Assembly: GCF_003148565.1 (NCBI RefSeq)
Contig: NZ_QGGL01000026.1
Span: 1-35,159, forward strand
Source of the DNA: Tumebacillus permanentifrigoris
Lineage (GTDB): Bacteria; Bacillota; Bacilli; Tumebacillales; Tumebacillaceae
Length of the DNA: 35,159 nucleotides
Direction: 5' to 3'
A program made the translations under genes and the position numbers. Positions 16,210-24,189 of the stretch are shown here, in pieces. Below the pieces are notes generated by a model, which did no database searches, was not told the DNA's origin, and was given only the letters and a program-made list of their open reading frames with translations. The first letter of the stretch is position 1; the number at the start of each line of letters is the position of its first letter.

Positions 16210-16665
16210 GTGCCTGATCACGAGTTCTTCATGCGAGCAGCGATGCGGGAGGCGGAGATCGCCGCCACCTACGGGGAAGTCCCGATCGGTGCAGTCGTGG
16301 TTCGCGATGGCGAGATCATCGCCCGTGGACACAACATGCGCGAGATGTGGAAGGACCCGACCGCACATGCCGAGCTGATCGCCATTCGCGAGGCAGCCCG
16401 CGTCACCGGGGGCTGGAGGTTGACAGGTTGTCAACTTTATGTTACTTTAGAACCGTGTCCGATGTGCTCTGGATCTATTATCATGTCCCGAGTGGACGAG
16501 GTCTATATCGGTGCGATGGACCCCAAGGGTGGGGCTGTCGGGTCGAAGATCAACCTCGTGGAATCAGACGCTTGGAATCACCGACCGACCGTTGTTCACG
16601 GCGTGTTGGCGGAGGAGTGCGGCGCGATGCTGAAGGATTTTTTCCGGAAGCTACGGCGCAAGTGA
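16210..16665 (+). CDS. tadA: tRNA-specific adenosine deaminase
   Basis: TadA converts A34 to inosine in tRNA-Arg(ACG). The 151-residue protein has the cytidine-deaminase-type zinc site: His53 in TAHAELIAI with the catalytic Glu55, and Cys83/Cys86 in EPCPMCSG. GTG 16210 is the start, with GGAGGA eight bases before it. It is the homologue of B. subtilis yaaJ. The gene lies between tRNA-Arg(CCU) and tRNA-Ser(CGA), nine bases before the latter, with no promoter or terminator visible around it, so it may share a transcript with tRNAs. Confidence 0.96.
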   Translation: MPDHEFFMRAAMREAEIAATYGEVPIGAVVVRDGEIIARGHNMREMWKDPTAHAELIAIREAARVTGGWRLTGCQLYVTLEPCPMCSGSIIMSRVDEVYIGAMDPKGGAVGSKINLVESDAWNHRPTVVHGVLAEECGAMLKDFFRKLRRK

Positions 16666-16673
16666 AACGACAT

Positions 16674-16763
16674 GGAGAGATGTCTGAGTGGTCGAAAGAG
16701 CTCGCCTCGAAAGCGAGTGGGCCTTTGCGGGTCCCGTGGGTTCGAATCCCACTCTCTCCTCCA
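16674..16763 (+). tRNA. tRNA-Ser (anticodon CGA)
   Basis: A 90-base tRNA with a long variable arm and encoded CCA. GGAGAGA pairs with TCTCTCC. The stem CTCGC/GCGAG encloses CTCGAAA, giving CGA, which reads UCG. It starts eight bases after the tadA stop codon. Confidence 0.96.
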
Positions 16764-16776
16764 TTTTTTACTTTAT

Positions 16777-16868
16777 GGAGAGATGTCCGAGTTTGGTCGA
16801 AGGAGCACGATTGGAAATCGTGTAGGCGGGAAACCGTCTCAAGGGTTCGAATCCCTTTCTCTCCGCCA
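16777..16868 (+). tRNA. tRNA-Ser (anticodon GGA)
   Basis: A 92-base tRNA with a long variable arm and encoded CCA. GGAGAGA pairs with TCTCTCC. The stem CACGA/TCGTG encloses TTGGAAA, giving GGA, which reads UCC/UCU. Its acceptor stem is identical to that of the preceding tRNA-Ser(CGA). Confidence 0.96.
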
Positions 16869-16871
16869 TAG

Positions 16872-17158
16872 GAAATTTTGTCGTGCTAGACGGGGCAGTA
16901 GCGGCGCCTTGTAACCCGCGAATCCGCTATAGCGGGGTCGAAGTTCGGTTGAGGGACTTCATCTGGGAGTTTGAAGGTTTGTAAGTGGTGTTGAGGATTG
17001 GGTCCTGCGCAACGCAGCCTCCTGAACCGTGTCAGGTCCGGAAGGAAGCAGCACTAAGGGAATCGTTGCGTGTGCCGCAGGGTTGCCTGGTCTGAGCTAA
17101 CTGCAAGCCTTCGCTCCACGATGGGTTTCGAAGCCGGATGCACGGCTACAAGTTTATA
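16872..17158 (+). ncRNA. ffs: Signal recognition particle RNA, large (Bacillus) type
   Basis: The RNA has the Alu-domain start GACGGGGCAGTAGCGG with TGTAACCCGC, the GTGTTGAGGATTGGGTCCTG segment, and the nearly invariant S-domain GGTCCGGAAGGAAGCAGCA. At about 285 bases it is the long form of Bacillales scRNA. The ends are set by the terminal helix: GTCGTGC (16880-16886) pairs with GCACGGC (17140-17146), extended by AATTTTG with CAAGTTT. It binds Ffh and takes part in membrane targeting of proteins. It starts only a few bases after tRNA-Ser(GGA), so it has no room for its own promoter. Confidence 0.96.
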
Positions 17159-17170
17159 CCGAAGTAGAGA

Positions 17171-17208
17171 AACAGACCTGTGCCTTGTCCGCACAGGTCT
17201 GTTTTTTT
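17171..17208 (+). terminator. SRP RNA terminator
   Basis: AACAGACCTGTG / CACAGGTCTGTT stem with a T7 run. It is the first terminator after tRNA-Arg(ACG) in this direction. Confidence 0.93.
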
Positions 17209-17294
17209 GTTCGACAAATACAGACAGCGTTCACCGAAGGATTCGACAGAGCCGTAAGAGAACTTCTCCTGTAAAGAACTGGAGGGGGTTGGAA

Positions 17295-18386
17295 GTGGTG
17301 ATGAAACAGTCCTCCGCATCGGGAGAGCAGGGATTGCAGATCGAGGGGTTGGCGATTGAAGCGTACCGGGACGGTGTGGTAGCGCTTGATTTCGAGATGC
17401 GCGTCGTGGGGGCGAATCGCGCAGCGATGGAATTGCTCTGCGGAGAGGACCGAGAGTTGGTGTTGCCCTGTGACTTGGAGTCGTTCGTCCTGCCGGTTGA
17501 ACAGGAGTACGACTGGTTGCAGGACATGGTGCGCGAACGGATCTGCTACCGCAACCACATCGTGCGTTGGTCGCGGCAGGGCAAGGAACGGACGTTGCTG
17601 GCCGACAGCTACTTTACCCGCGGGTCGGAGGGGGAGCCGGTGGGGCTGGTGCTTTTTTTGAAGGACATCGGCAATCTGGTTTCGTTGGAACGGCAAGTGC
17701 ATCACCACGAGAAACTGGCGACCGTTGGCAAGATCGCGGCCGGGGTGGCGCATGAGATCCGCAATCCGTTGACGTCGATCAAGGGATTTTTGCAGATGAT
17801 GCGGCATGGCTTGGAGCAGAACGGGTTGCAAAAGGAACACAGCTACACCACGGTGATGCTCAGCGAGATTGAGCGGGTGAACCAGTTGGTCGGGGAATTG
17901 CTGTTGCTCTCGAAGCCGCGCGAGTTGCGGATGGAGCATCTGGAGATGGAGGAACTGATCACGGTGATTGCGCCGTTGATATCCAGCGAGGCGATTCTAC
18001 ATAACATCGAGTTTGATATGCAGTTGGAGCCGACGCCGCTCGTGTATGCCGACCGTGAGATGTTGAAGCAAGTGTTGTGGAATCTGGTCAAAAACGCGAT
18101 CGAGGCGATGGCGACCGAGACGAATGGCGGGAAACTGACGATTCGCAGCACGTGGCAGGAGCGAGAGGGGCTGGTGCGGGTGGAGATCAAGGATTCAGGT
18201 CCGGGGATTCCGCACTATCTGTTGGATCGGATTTTTGACACGTTCTTCACGACCAAGGAGACGGGGACAGGACTGGGCTTGCCGATCTGCCAGCGGATCA
18301 TCAACGACCTCGGCGGGAAATTACAGGTCACCTCGAAGGGGTTTGGCACGACGGTGTCCGTGTTGATGCCAGGGGTGAAGATCTAG
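17295..18386 (+). CDS. PAS-domain sensor histidine kinase, cytoplasmic
   Basis: The product has about 363 residues and no membrane span. An N-terminal PAS-like domain (about residues 15-130, with DGVVALDFEMRVVGANRAA) is followed by a HisKA domain with the phospho-acceptor His153 in AHEIRNPLTSIKGF. The ATPase domain has NLVKNAIEAM (N box), DSGPGIP (G1) and FFTTKETGTGLGLPI (G2). The arrangement resembles NtrB and Bacillus sporulation kinases (KinA/KinE-like), which phosphorylate Spo0F. No response regulator gene is next to it, so it is an orphan kinase here. GTG 17295 after GGAGGGG is preferred; GTG 17298 or ATG 17301 are alternatives. It separates the SRP RNA from dnaX, which adjoin in Bacillus. 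Confidence 0.88.
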   Translation: MVMKQSSASGEQGLQIEGLAIEAYRDGVVALDFEMRVVGANRAAMELLCGEDRELVLPCDLESFVLPVEQEYDWLQDMVRERICYRNHIVRWSRQGKERTLLADSYFTRGSEGEPVGLVLFLKDIGNLVSLERQVHHHEKLATVGKIAAGVAHEIRNPLTSIKGFLQMMRHGLEQNGLQKEHSYTTVMLSEIERVNQLVGELLLLSKPRELRMEHLEMEELITVIAPLISSEAILHNIEFDMQLEPTPLVYADREMLKQVLWNLVKNAIEAMATETNGGKLTIRSTWQEREGLVRVEIKDSGPGIPHYLLDRIFDTFFTTKETGTGLGLPICQRIINDLGGKLQVTSKGFGTTVSVLMPGVKI

Positions 18387-18395
18387 GTCGATCGG

Positions 18396-18433
18396 AGAAA
18401 AAGAAGCATGCGCGTTCCGAGCCTGCTTCTTTT
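18396..18433 (+). terminator. Histidine kinase gene terminator
   Basis: AAAGAAGCATG pairs imperfectly with CCTGCTTCTTTT; a T-run ends it. Confidence 0.75.
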
Positions 18434-18460
18434 GCGTCCCCTCCCGAACTGTGTTAAACT
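18432..18460 (+). promoter_or_regulatory. Putative dnaX promoter
   Basis: TTGCGT (18432-18437) and TAAACT (18455-18460) are separated by 17 bases, 42 bases before the dnaX start. Confidence 0.55.
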
Positions 18461-18502
18461 TTAGAGTGAACATCTATGCACACAGAAGGGAGGGTCGCTG
18501 AT

Positions 18503-20458
18503 ATGGGATACATCGCATTATACCGGGAATGGCGACCCCAACTTTTTCAAGATATTGTGGGGCAGGAGCATGTGACGAGGACGCTGCAGAACGCTCTGCG
18601 GCAGAGTCGCTTTGCTCATGCATACCTGTTTAATGGGCCGCGTGGGACGGGCAAGACGTCAGCGGCGAAAATTTTGTCGAAGGCGATCAACTGTGAGCGC
18701 GGCCCCGCCGAGGAGCCGTGCAACGAATGCCACGCTTGCCTCGGGATCACCAAGGGCTCGATCATGGACGTCCTTGAGATCGACGCCGCTTCCAACAGGG
18801 GTGTCGATGAGATCCGCGACCTGCGCGACAAAGTCAAATTCGCTCCGACCGAAGTCCGCTACAAGGTCTATATCGTCGACGAAGTACACATGCTGACCAC
18901 GGAGGCGTTCAACGCGTTGCTCAAAACGCTCGAAGAACCGCCGCATCACGTCATGTTCATCCTCGCGACCACCGAACCGCACAAACTGCCAGCCACGATC
19001 ATCTCGCGCTGCCAGCGCTTTGATTTCCGGCGCATCATGGGCCGTCAGATCGTCGACCGCCTGCGCTTTATCGCCGATGAAAAAGGCGTGCAAGTCGAGG
19101 AGGAAGCCCTCTGGCTCGTCGCACGCGCCGCAGAAGGCGGGATGCGCGACGCGCTCTCGATTTTTGACCAAGTGATCTCCTTTGGCGGCGATCAAGTCCG
19201 CTCCGAAGACATCATCGCGATGGTGGGCTCGATCTCCTCCGAGATTCTCGCGGACATCGCCCGCGCTGTGGTGGAACGCAATCCACCGGCCGTGCTCGGG
19301 CACATCGGGACCTTGGTCGACAACGGCAAGGACATCCTGCAACTGATGCACGACCTGATCACCTACTTCCGCGATCTGTTGATGATGAAGACAGTCCCGC
19401 ACTTGGAGGAGATTCAGGACCGTGCCAACTACGACCGCCAATTCGCGGAAGTCGCCGGGATGTTCGACACCCAACTGCTGATTCAGATGATTGAGCAGAT
19501 GACCCAAGTCCAAAATGAACTGAAGTGGCAGTCGCAAGGCCGCCTGTTGCTGGAGATGCTGATGGTGCGCCTGTGCAACATCCAGTCCTTCCAACCGGAG
19601 GACATGCTCAAGCGCATTCAAGAGCTGGAGGCAAAAATTGCCGGTGGCGCTCCGCTTGGAGCTGGATTCGGTGGAGGCCCGCAAGCCCCTGCCGCCGTCC
19701 CGCCCGATATCCTGCGCCGGCTCGCGGAGTTGGAACAGCGCGTCGCATCTGGCGTGGGAGCACCACCTGCGGGCAACCGTCCAGCAACAGCAACATCGAT
19801 CCAGCAACCCCCCGTCTCAAGCGCGCCGGAACCCGTCTCCCACGCGCACGTCGCACAGGCACCGGCTCCAGCCGCTCCGACGACTCCTGAACCTCCGCGC
19901 CCAGTAGCGGCTGCGTCCTCGACGCCGCCCGCCTCCGCCGGATTGGACAAGATCGTCACGGCACCGAACCCAGAAGCGCTCGCACACGCCAAGCAATACT
20001 GGACGAAAGTGCTGGATGAGGTCAAAAAGCAAAAAATCACCGCCAATGCGTGGTTGCTTGCAGGCACGCCGGTCGTGGTCTCCAATGGGTATCTCGTCGT
20101 CGCGTTCAAGTCACCGATCCACAAAGAGACGATCATGAAGCCGATCTTCAAGGAGATCATCGATCCGATCTTCACACAACTGTTCAACGGCACACCGACA
20201 CATCTGTACGCCGTGATGGAGTCGGAGTGGGAGCGATTTCTCCCGATCCTTGCCCAACGCGCGTCTGAGCCCAGTGGAGGACCACCAGCCCCAGAGGCAG
20301 AACCTGTAGACGAAGGGAAGCCGCCTGCGCCTACAGAAACCGACACCCCGATCCCTGTGGCTGTCGGAGGGCGACCAGCCCCTACTGAGAAGATCGACGA
20401 TCTCGTCGAAAAAGCAAAGTATCTCTTCGGACCCGAGCATGTAACGGTTCTGGAGTAA
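18503..20458 (+). CDS. dnaX: DNA polymerase III subunit tau (gamma/tau)
   Basis: DnaX is the clamp-loader ATPase that also links polymerase and helicase. The 651-residue protein has the Walker A motif GPRGTGKT (residues 45-52), a four-Cys zinc module (CERGPAEEPCNECHAC), Walker B with VYIVDEVHML, and the sensor region TTEPHKLPATIISRCQRF. A Pro/Ala-rich linker (about residues 385-490) leads to the tau C-terminal domain (YWTKVLDEVKKQKITANAWL). ATG 18503 follows AAGGGAGGG and matches the usual N-terminus MGYIALYREWRP; the upstream in-frame ATG at 18476 is rejected. It heads the dnaX-ebfC-recR operon. Confidence 0.97.
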   Translation: MGYIALYREWRPQLFQDIVGQEHVTRTLQNALRQSRFAHAYLFNGPRGTGKTSAAKILSKAINCERGPAEEPCNECHACLGITKGSIMDVLEIDAASNRGVDEIRDLRDKVKFAPTEVRYKVYIVDEVHMLTTEAFNALLKTLEEPPHHVMFILATTEPHKLPATIISRCQRFDFRRIMGRQIVDRLRFIADEKGVQVEEEALWLVARAAEGGMRDALSIFDQVISFGGDQVRSEDIIAMVGSISSEILADIARAVVERNPPAVLGHIGTLVDNGKDILQLMHDLITYFRDLLMMKTVPHLEEIQDRANYDRQFAEVAGMFDTQLLIQMIEQMTQVQNELKWQSQGRLLLEMLMVRLCNIQSFQPEDMLKRIQELEAKIAGGAPLGAGFGGGPQAPAAVPPDILRRLAELEQRVASGVGAPPAGNRPATATSIQQPPVSSAPEPVSHAHVAQAPAPAAPTTPEPPRPVAAASSTPPASAGLDKIVTAPNPEALAHAKQYWTKVLDEVKKQKITANAWLLAGTPVVVSNGYLVVAFKSPIHKETIMKPIFKEIIDPIFTQLFNGTPTHLYAVMESEWERFLPILAQRASEPSGGPPAPEAEPVDEGKPPAPTETDTPIPVAVGGRPAPTEKIDDLVEKAKYLFGPEHVTVLE

Positions 20459-20485
20459 CATATTCTATCATGAGGTGAGTCTCCC

Positions 20486-20797
20486 ATGAAAAACATGCAA
20501 CAATTGATGAAACAAGCACAGAAAATGCAAGCACAGATGATGAAAGCCCAAGAAGAACTCGGCACCAAAACGATCGAAGGCACCGCGGGCGGCGGCGTCG
20601 TTTCGATCGTCATCACCGGCCACAAACAAGTTCAATCCGTCACGATCAAGCCGGAAGCTGTCGACCCGGATGATGTCGAGATGCTCCAAGACCTCGTCCT
20701 CTCTGCGGTCAACGACGCTTTGAAAAAAGTCGACGAGATGACCCAAGCCGAGATGGGCAAATACACCCAAGGCATGAACATGCCAGGCCTGTTCTAG
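20486..20797 (+). CDS. ebfC: YbaB/EbfC family nucleoid-associated protein
   Basis: This 103-residue DNA-binding protein begins with the Met/Gln-rich helix [18 protein letters not shown], followed by the conserved [18 protein letters not shown] sheet region and the helix [12 protein letters not shown]. The B. subtilis name is yaaK. GAGGTGAG precedes the ATG. It stands between dnaX and recR, the conserved order in most bacteria, with four bases to recR. Confidence 0.96.
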   Translation: MKNMQQLMKQAQKMQAQMMKAQEELGTKTIEGTAGGGVVSIVITGHKQVQSVTIKPEAVDPDDVEMLQDLVLSAVNDALKKVDEMTQAEMGKYTQGMNMPGLF

Positions 20798-20801
20798 ACA
20801 C

Positions 20802-21407
20802 ATGCTCTTCTACCCGGAAGCGATCTCCAACCTGGTCGACGGCTTCAACCGTCTGCCCGGCATCGGGCCGAAGACCGCCCAACGGCTCGCGTTCCACGTG
20901 ATCTCCATGAAGGAAGGTGATGTGATGGAATTGGCAAAAGCGCTTGTCAACGCCAAGCGCCATCTCCATCACTGTTCCGTCTGTTGCAACATCACCGACA
21001 TCGACCCTTGCCGGATCTGCAACGACCAATCCCGTCGCCGCGACATGATCTGTGTCGTACAGGAAGCCAAGGACGTTGTCGCGATGGAGCGAACCCGTGA
21101 ATTCAACGGTCTCTACCATGTCTTGCAAGGTGCGATCTCACCGATCGAAGGCATCGGCCCGGATCAGATCCGCATCGCGGAACTGCTGCGCCGTCTGCAA
21201 GACCCCGAGCTGGAAGTTGAGGAGATCATCATGGCGACCAACCCGAACATCGAAGGGGAAGCGACCGCCATGTACCTCTCGCGCCTGCTCAAACCGGTCG
21301 GGATCAAGATCACGCGCATCGCCGCAGGTCTTCCGGTCGGTGGCGACCTCGAGTATGCCGACGAAGTCACGCTCTCCAAGGCGCTCGAAGGCCGTCGGGA
21401 ACTGTAG
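20802..21407 (+). CDS. recR: Recombination protein RecR
   Basis: RecR acts with RecO and RecF to load RecA at gaps in DNA. The 201-residue protein has the N-terminal helix-hairpin-helix ([17 protein letters not shown]), a four-Cys zinc finger (Cys58, Cys61, Cys70, Cys73), the Toprim domain starting [15 protein letters not shown], and the C-terminal Walker-B-like part [17 protein letters not shown]. The ATG is four bases after the ebfC stop and has no clear ribosome binding site, which suggests translational coupling to ebfC. Confidence 0.97.
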   Translation: MLFYPEAISNLVDGFNRLPGIGPKTAQRLAFHVISMKEGDVMELAKALVNAKRHLHHCSVCCNITDIDPCRICNDQSRRRDMICVVQEAKDVVAMERTREFNGLYHVLQGAISPIEGIGPDQIRIAELLRRLQDPELEVEEIIMATNPNIEGEATAMYLSRLLKPVGIKITRIAAGLPVGGDLEYADEVTLSKALEGRREL

Positions 21408-21427
21408 TCATTTGCGGTCATTATAGG

Positions 21428-21470
21428 AAAAAGCCAAGCAACGCGCCTGCGCGTTGCTTGGCTTTTTTTC
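21428..21470 (+). terminator. dnaX-ebfC-recR operon terminator
   Basis: AAAAAGCCAAGCAACGCGC pairs with GCGCGTTGCTTGGCTTTTTTT, a very strong hairpin with a T7 run. Confidence 0.95.
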
Positions 21471-21576
21471 GTCCCCTCCTGAATCGTGAGAAGGAAAATA
21501 GAGCCTGTACCTCGAATGCCTTGTTATTCCAGAGTATTCAGAAATAAATAAAGTTTTATAAAGGGAGGTCATGAGC

Positions 21577-23118
21577 ATGAAAAAGAACTGGGTAGGTCTC
21601 ACCCTCGCCGCGATGATGTTGACCGGGGCGATGAGCGCAACTGTCATGCCCGCACAGACAGCTCATGCAGCAAATGTCACGGTGTACCGCGTGTACACAG
21701 ATGCCACACACACCGCTACGCAACTGGAAGCCCAAGGGTTCGATGTGTGGGAAACCCAACCGAACTTCGTCGAAGCCCCGCTGACCAGCGACCAGATCAA
21801 CTGGCTGCAACAAAACGGCTGGAGTTACACGATGAGCCGCAACACCAGCGGCCCGACATTTGACTCCGCGTACCACACCAACACGGCGGTGGAGCAGATT
21901 CTCGCTGACCGTGCGGCACGATTCAAAAACATCGCCACCGTCTCCACGATCGGCTACACCTACGAGAAGCGCCCGATCCAAGCGATCAAGATCTCTTCGA
22001 GCAAACTGCGCTCCACCGACAAGTCGAAGGCGCTGTTCATCGGGGGGACGCACGCTCGTGAGATTTCGCCGCCGGAGATCATGCTTTCGAATATGGACTA
22101 TCTGCTGAACAACTACGGAGTTGACCCGGATGTGACGTGGATGGTCGACAACCGCGAGATCTACATCATCCCGATCCTCAACAAGGACGGTCACGACCGT
22201 GTTGAGCAATTGATGAACTGGCGCAAGAACACCGACAATCGCTGGGGTGGAGAGGGTGTCGACCTCAACCGCAACTACAACGAACCGGTCAACGGAGTTT
22301 GGGGCAACCCGGTCTATGGCACCTCGACCAACCCGTTCAGCGAAGTGTTCTGCGGGCCGAGCGCGTTCTCGGAGCCGGAGACGGCGGCTGTCCGCAACCT
22401 CGTCGAGTCGGTGATGGGTCCGACGGGTACGCCGGCGACCGTCCCGAATGGCTTCAAGATGGTCGTTGACATGCATGCCTACGGAAACACCATCATGTGG
22501 CCGTGGAACTGGACGTTCGACGTCGCCCAATATGGTGCCCAAAACGACATCGCCAAAATGGAGATGATCGGGAACAAGTGGGCCGCGTCCAACACGTACA
22601 AGGCCTACATCGGTGCAAAAATGTACTACACCACTGGCGACACCACAGACTGGGCGTATGGGTTCCACCGCATCCCGTCGTTCACGATCGAAGTCGGGAA
22701 AACCTTCTGGCCGACCAATGCCGACTTGCAGACACAGGTCGCGGAGAACCGTCTACCGTTCCTCAACGGGGTGAAGATCACCGACGACCCCTACGGTCGC
22801 GCAGGTGGCCCGGATTCGACGGGGCTGAACGTCTCCGTGGCGAGTGGAAAAATCACGCTGACCGGGTCCGCAGATGACAGCAAGTCGGGCAGCAACAAAA
22901 ACCGTGCAGTCGAAGTGTTCGTCGATGCGCTTGGCGTGCGTGGCACGGGCACCAAGGCGACACTTGGCAACTCGACCAACTCCGGGGCGATCACCTCGTT
23001 CAACGCGTCGATCTCGACGGCTGGACTCAGCTCCGGCAAGCACCTGCTGATCGTCGAATCCCAAGACGACAGCGGCGCGTGGGGTGCCCCGAGCGCCGTT
23101 TGGGTGAACCTGCCGTAA
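21577..23118 (+). CDS. Secreted M14 zinc carboxypeptidase
   Basis: The product has 513 residues with a signal peptide ending near AHA-ANV. A short N-terminal prodomain-like region (about 35-90) is followed by the M14 domain, which removes C-terminal amino acids from peptides. The zinc ligands are His159 and Glu162 in THAREIS and His300 in VDMHAYG. The substrate-binding DLNRNYN and the catalytic Glu372 in TIEVGKTFWP are all present. A beta-rich domain of about 115 residues (from about residue 400, with SVASGKITLTGSADDS) closes the protein and probably is Ig-like. ATG 21577 is placed eight bases after GGAGGT; ATG 21571 is too close. GC content is like the housekeeping genes, so it precedes the AT-rich island rather than belonging to it. 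Confidence 0.93.
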   Translation: MKKNWVGLTLAAMMLTGAMSATVMPAQTAHAANVTVYRVYTDATHTATQLEAQGFDVWETQPNFVEAPLTSDQINWLQQNGWSYTMSRNTSGPTFDSAYHTNTAVEQILADRAARFKNIATVSTIGYTYEKRPIQAIKISSSKLRSTDKSKALFIGGTHAREISPPEIMLSNMDYLLNNYGVDPDVTWMVDNREIYIIPILNKDGHDRVEQLMNWRKNTDNRWGGEGVDLNRNYNEPVNGVWGNPVYGTSTNPFSEVFCGPSAFSEPETAAVRNLVESVMGPTGTPATVPNGFKMVVDMHAYGNTIMWPWNWTFDVAQYGAQNDIAKMEMIGNKWAASNTYKAYIGAKMYYTTGDTTDWAYGFHRIPSFTIEVGKTFWPTNADLQTQVAENRLPFLNGVKITDDPYGRAGGPDSTGLNVSVASGKITLTGSADDSKSGSNKNRAVEVFVDALGVRGTGTKATLGNSTNSGAITSFNASISTAGLSSGKHLLIVESQDDSGAWGAPSAVWVNLP

Positions 23119-23135
23119 GCGTTCGTCTGCAAATG

Positions 23136-23174
23136 AACAAGACCCGCTTTCCGATGGAGAGGGGGTCTTGTTTA
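23136..23174 (+). terminator. Carboxypeptidase gene terminator
   Basis: AACAAGACCC pairs with GGGTCTTGTT across a loop; the T-run is short (TTTAT). Confidence 0.75.
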
Positions 23175-23219
23175 TCGTCTACTCAGCATTACTTCAAAAT
23201 GAGTGTGCAGGGAACGGGT

Positions 23220-23567
23220 CTATTTAGGTGACCGAAAGTAAGCAATGAATGCTTCCAGAATCGCAGACTCATCTCCGTCTAAAGAGGTGCCATGAGGCTC
23301 AAGAACGGTACTTAGTATCCGCTCTTGAATGTCCCTTGGGAGTGAATGAATAAACCCAATCACTTCCGATGAACCGAAAAAATAGTTTACCGGTTTTCCA
23401 AGTACCTTGGATAGGTCAGCAATTACTTCCATAGAAGGATTCAATTTTTTACCATTTTCCAAATTACTGATATAAGTTCTAGATACATGAATCGAATCGG
23501 CCAATTGATCCGACGTAAGACCAACTTCACCACGGGCAGCTTTTAGCAGGGTGGCTAAGGTTTGCAT
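23220..23567 (-). CDS. XRE-family transcriptional regulator
   Basis: The product has 115 residues. The N-terminal half is a Cro/C1-type helix-turn-helix (LTSDQLADSIHVSRTYISNL, about residues 17-36, then ENGKKLNPSMEVIADLSKVLG). The C-terminal part (about 70-115) is acidic and helical and does not look like a peptidase. ATG 23567 has GGGAGGG 12 bases upstream. Its 5' region carries a LexA-type box and, further up, a 20-base palindrome shared with the divergent gene. It is at the left edge of the AT-rich island and probably represses itself and the divergent gene; that is inference. Confidence 0.9.
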   Translation of the reverse strand: MQTLATLLKAARGEVGLTSDQLADSIHVSRTYISNLENGKKLNPSMEVIADLSKVLGKPVNYFFGSSEVIGFIHSLPRDIQERILSTVLEPHGTSLDGDESAILEAFIAYFRSPK

Positions 23568-23588
23568 ATGAATTTCCCTCCCTAATCA

Positions 23589-23602
23589 GGAACGTACGTT
23601 CG
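23589..23602. promoter_or_regulatory. LexA (SOS)-type box upstream of XRE gene
   Basis: GGAACGTACGTTCG matches the Bacillota LexA consensus CGAACRNRYGTTYG at 13 of 14 positions; the inner 12 bases are a perfect palindrome. It lies 22 bases before the XRE start codon, in its leader or promoter. Confidence 0.65.
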
Positions 23603-23674
23603 ATAAATGATGAAAGTAAGAGAATATGAGAGATAATCAATCGTAATCTAACGAAAAAGACAGAAGTTCATTCG

Positions 23675-23694
23675 CTGTAAACTATAGTGTACAG
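23675..23694. promoter_or_regulatory. 20-bp palindrome, likely operator
   Basis: CTGTAAACTATAGTGTACAG is a palindrome with one mismatched pair. Its centre contains TATAGT on both strands, like a -10 element. It is between the divergent XRE gene and the 104-residue gene, the usual place for the operator of a Cro/C1-type repressor. Confidence 0.55.
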
Positions 23695-23757
23695 TAAAAT
23701 GAGAGTATACCTCGCTAAATCAATTCTACCACATCACCCCTACTAGGAGGATTTCCC

Positions 23758-24072
23758 ATGACCACCAAAGCCATCTCGCACCGTCCGATCACCATACGTT
23801 GGCCGAATGAGGACACAGGTGAGTACTTTAAAATCCCCGGTTGTATGATCAATGAAAACTCCGTCCTCGCCCTCTTCGACCATCATCTCGAAGTTCACCT
23901 CGTCACACCTACAGAAGACCCCCATGAATTTGACCTGCAATTTGCTTCTAGCCCAATGTTTTATGTAGGTGACAACTTTCAAGACATTTATTTCGACCTC
24001 ATGCACCTCACCATTGTCGAGTTCGCTACTAAGTATGTACACAGCGATTATCACACACACAACCCTAACTGA
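23758..24072 (+). CDS. Hypothetical protein, 104 residues
   Basis: I do not recognise this protein. It is soluble, acidic and His-rich, with predicted beta strands (for example ITIRWPNEDTGEYFKIPG and DLQFASSPMFYV) and no signal peptide. AGGAGG sits eight bases before the ATG. It is divergent from the XRE regulator with the palindrome between them, and a terminator follows. A reading frame of similar size on the opposite strand has no ribosome binding site and is taken as a shadow. A regulator-controlled small gene in an island could be an accessory or toxin-like gene, but nothing in the sequence proves it. Confidence 0.78.
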   Translation: MTTKAISHRPITIRWPNEDTGEYFKIPGCMINENSVLALFDHHLEVHLVTPTEDPHEFDLQFASSPMFYVGDNFQDIYFDLMHLTIVEFATKYVHSDYHTHNPN

Positions 24073-24090
24073 TTCCGAAGAACTAATAAA

Positions 24091-24131
24091 AAAGAACGGC
24101 TAGGCTCCTTCGCAGAGCTGGCCGTTTTTTG
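24091..24131 (+). terminator. Terminator after 104-residue gene
   Basis: AAAGAACGGC, a stem-loop (TAGGCTC...GAGCTG), then GCCGTTTTTTG form an intrinsic terminator. Confidence 0.85.
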
Positions 24132-24189
24132 TTAGTATTGAAATTTGCTTGGTTACTTACTAAGTCACTTTTACATGAAAGATGTTAGG

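Noticed and set aside
20020-20045. dnaX programmed frameshift site (A-rich stretch GTCAAAAAGCAAAAAATC)
   Set aside because: No heptamer of the form A AAA AAG in the correct frame with a following stimulatory hairpin could be recognised; a full-length tau is the simplest reading.
23743-24060. 105-codon frame antisense to the 104-residue gene
   Set aside because: The plus-strand gene has AGGAGG at ideal spacing and a terminator; the minus frame has neither.
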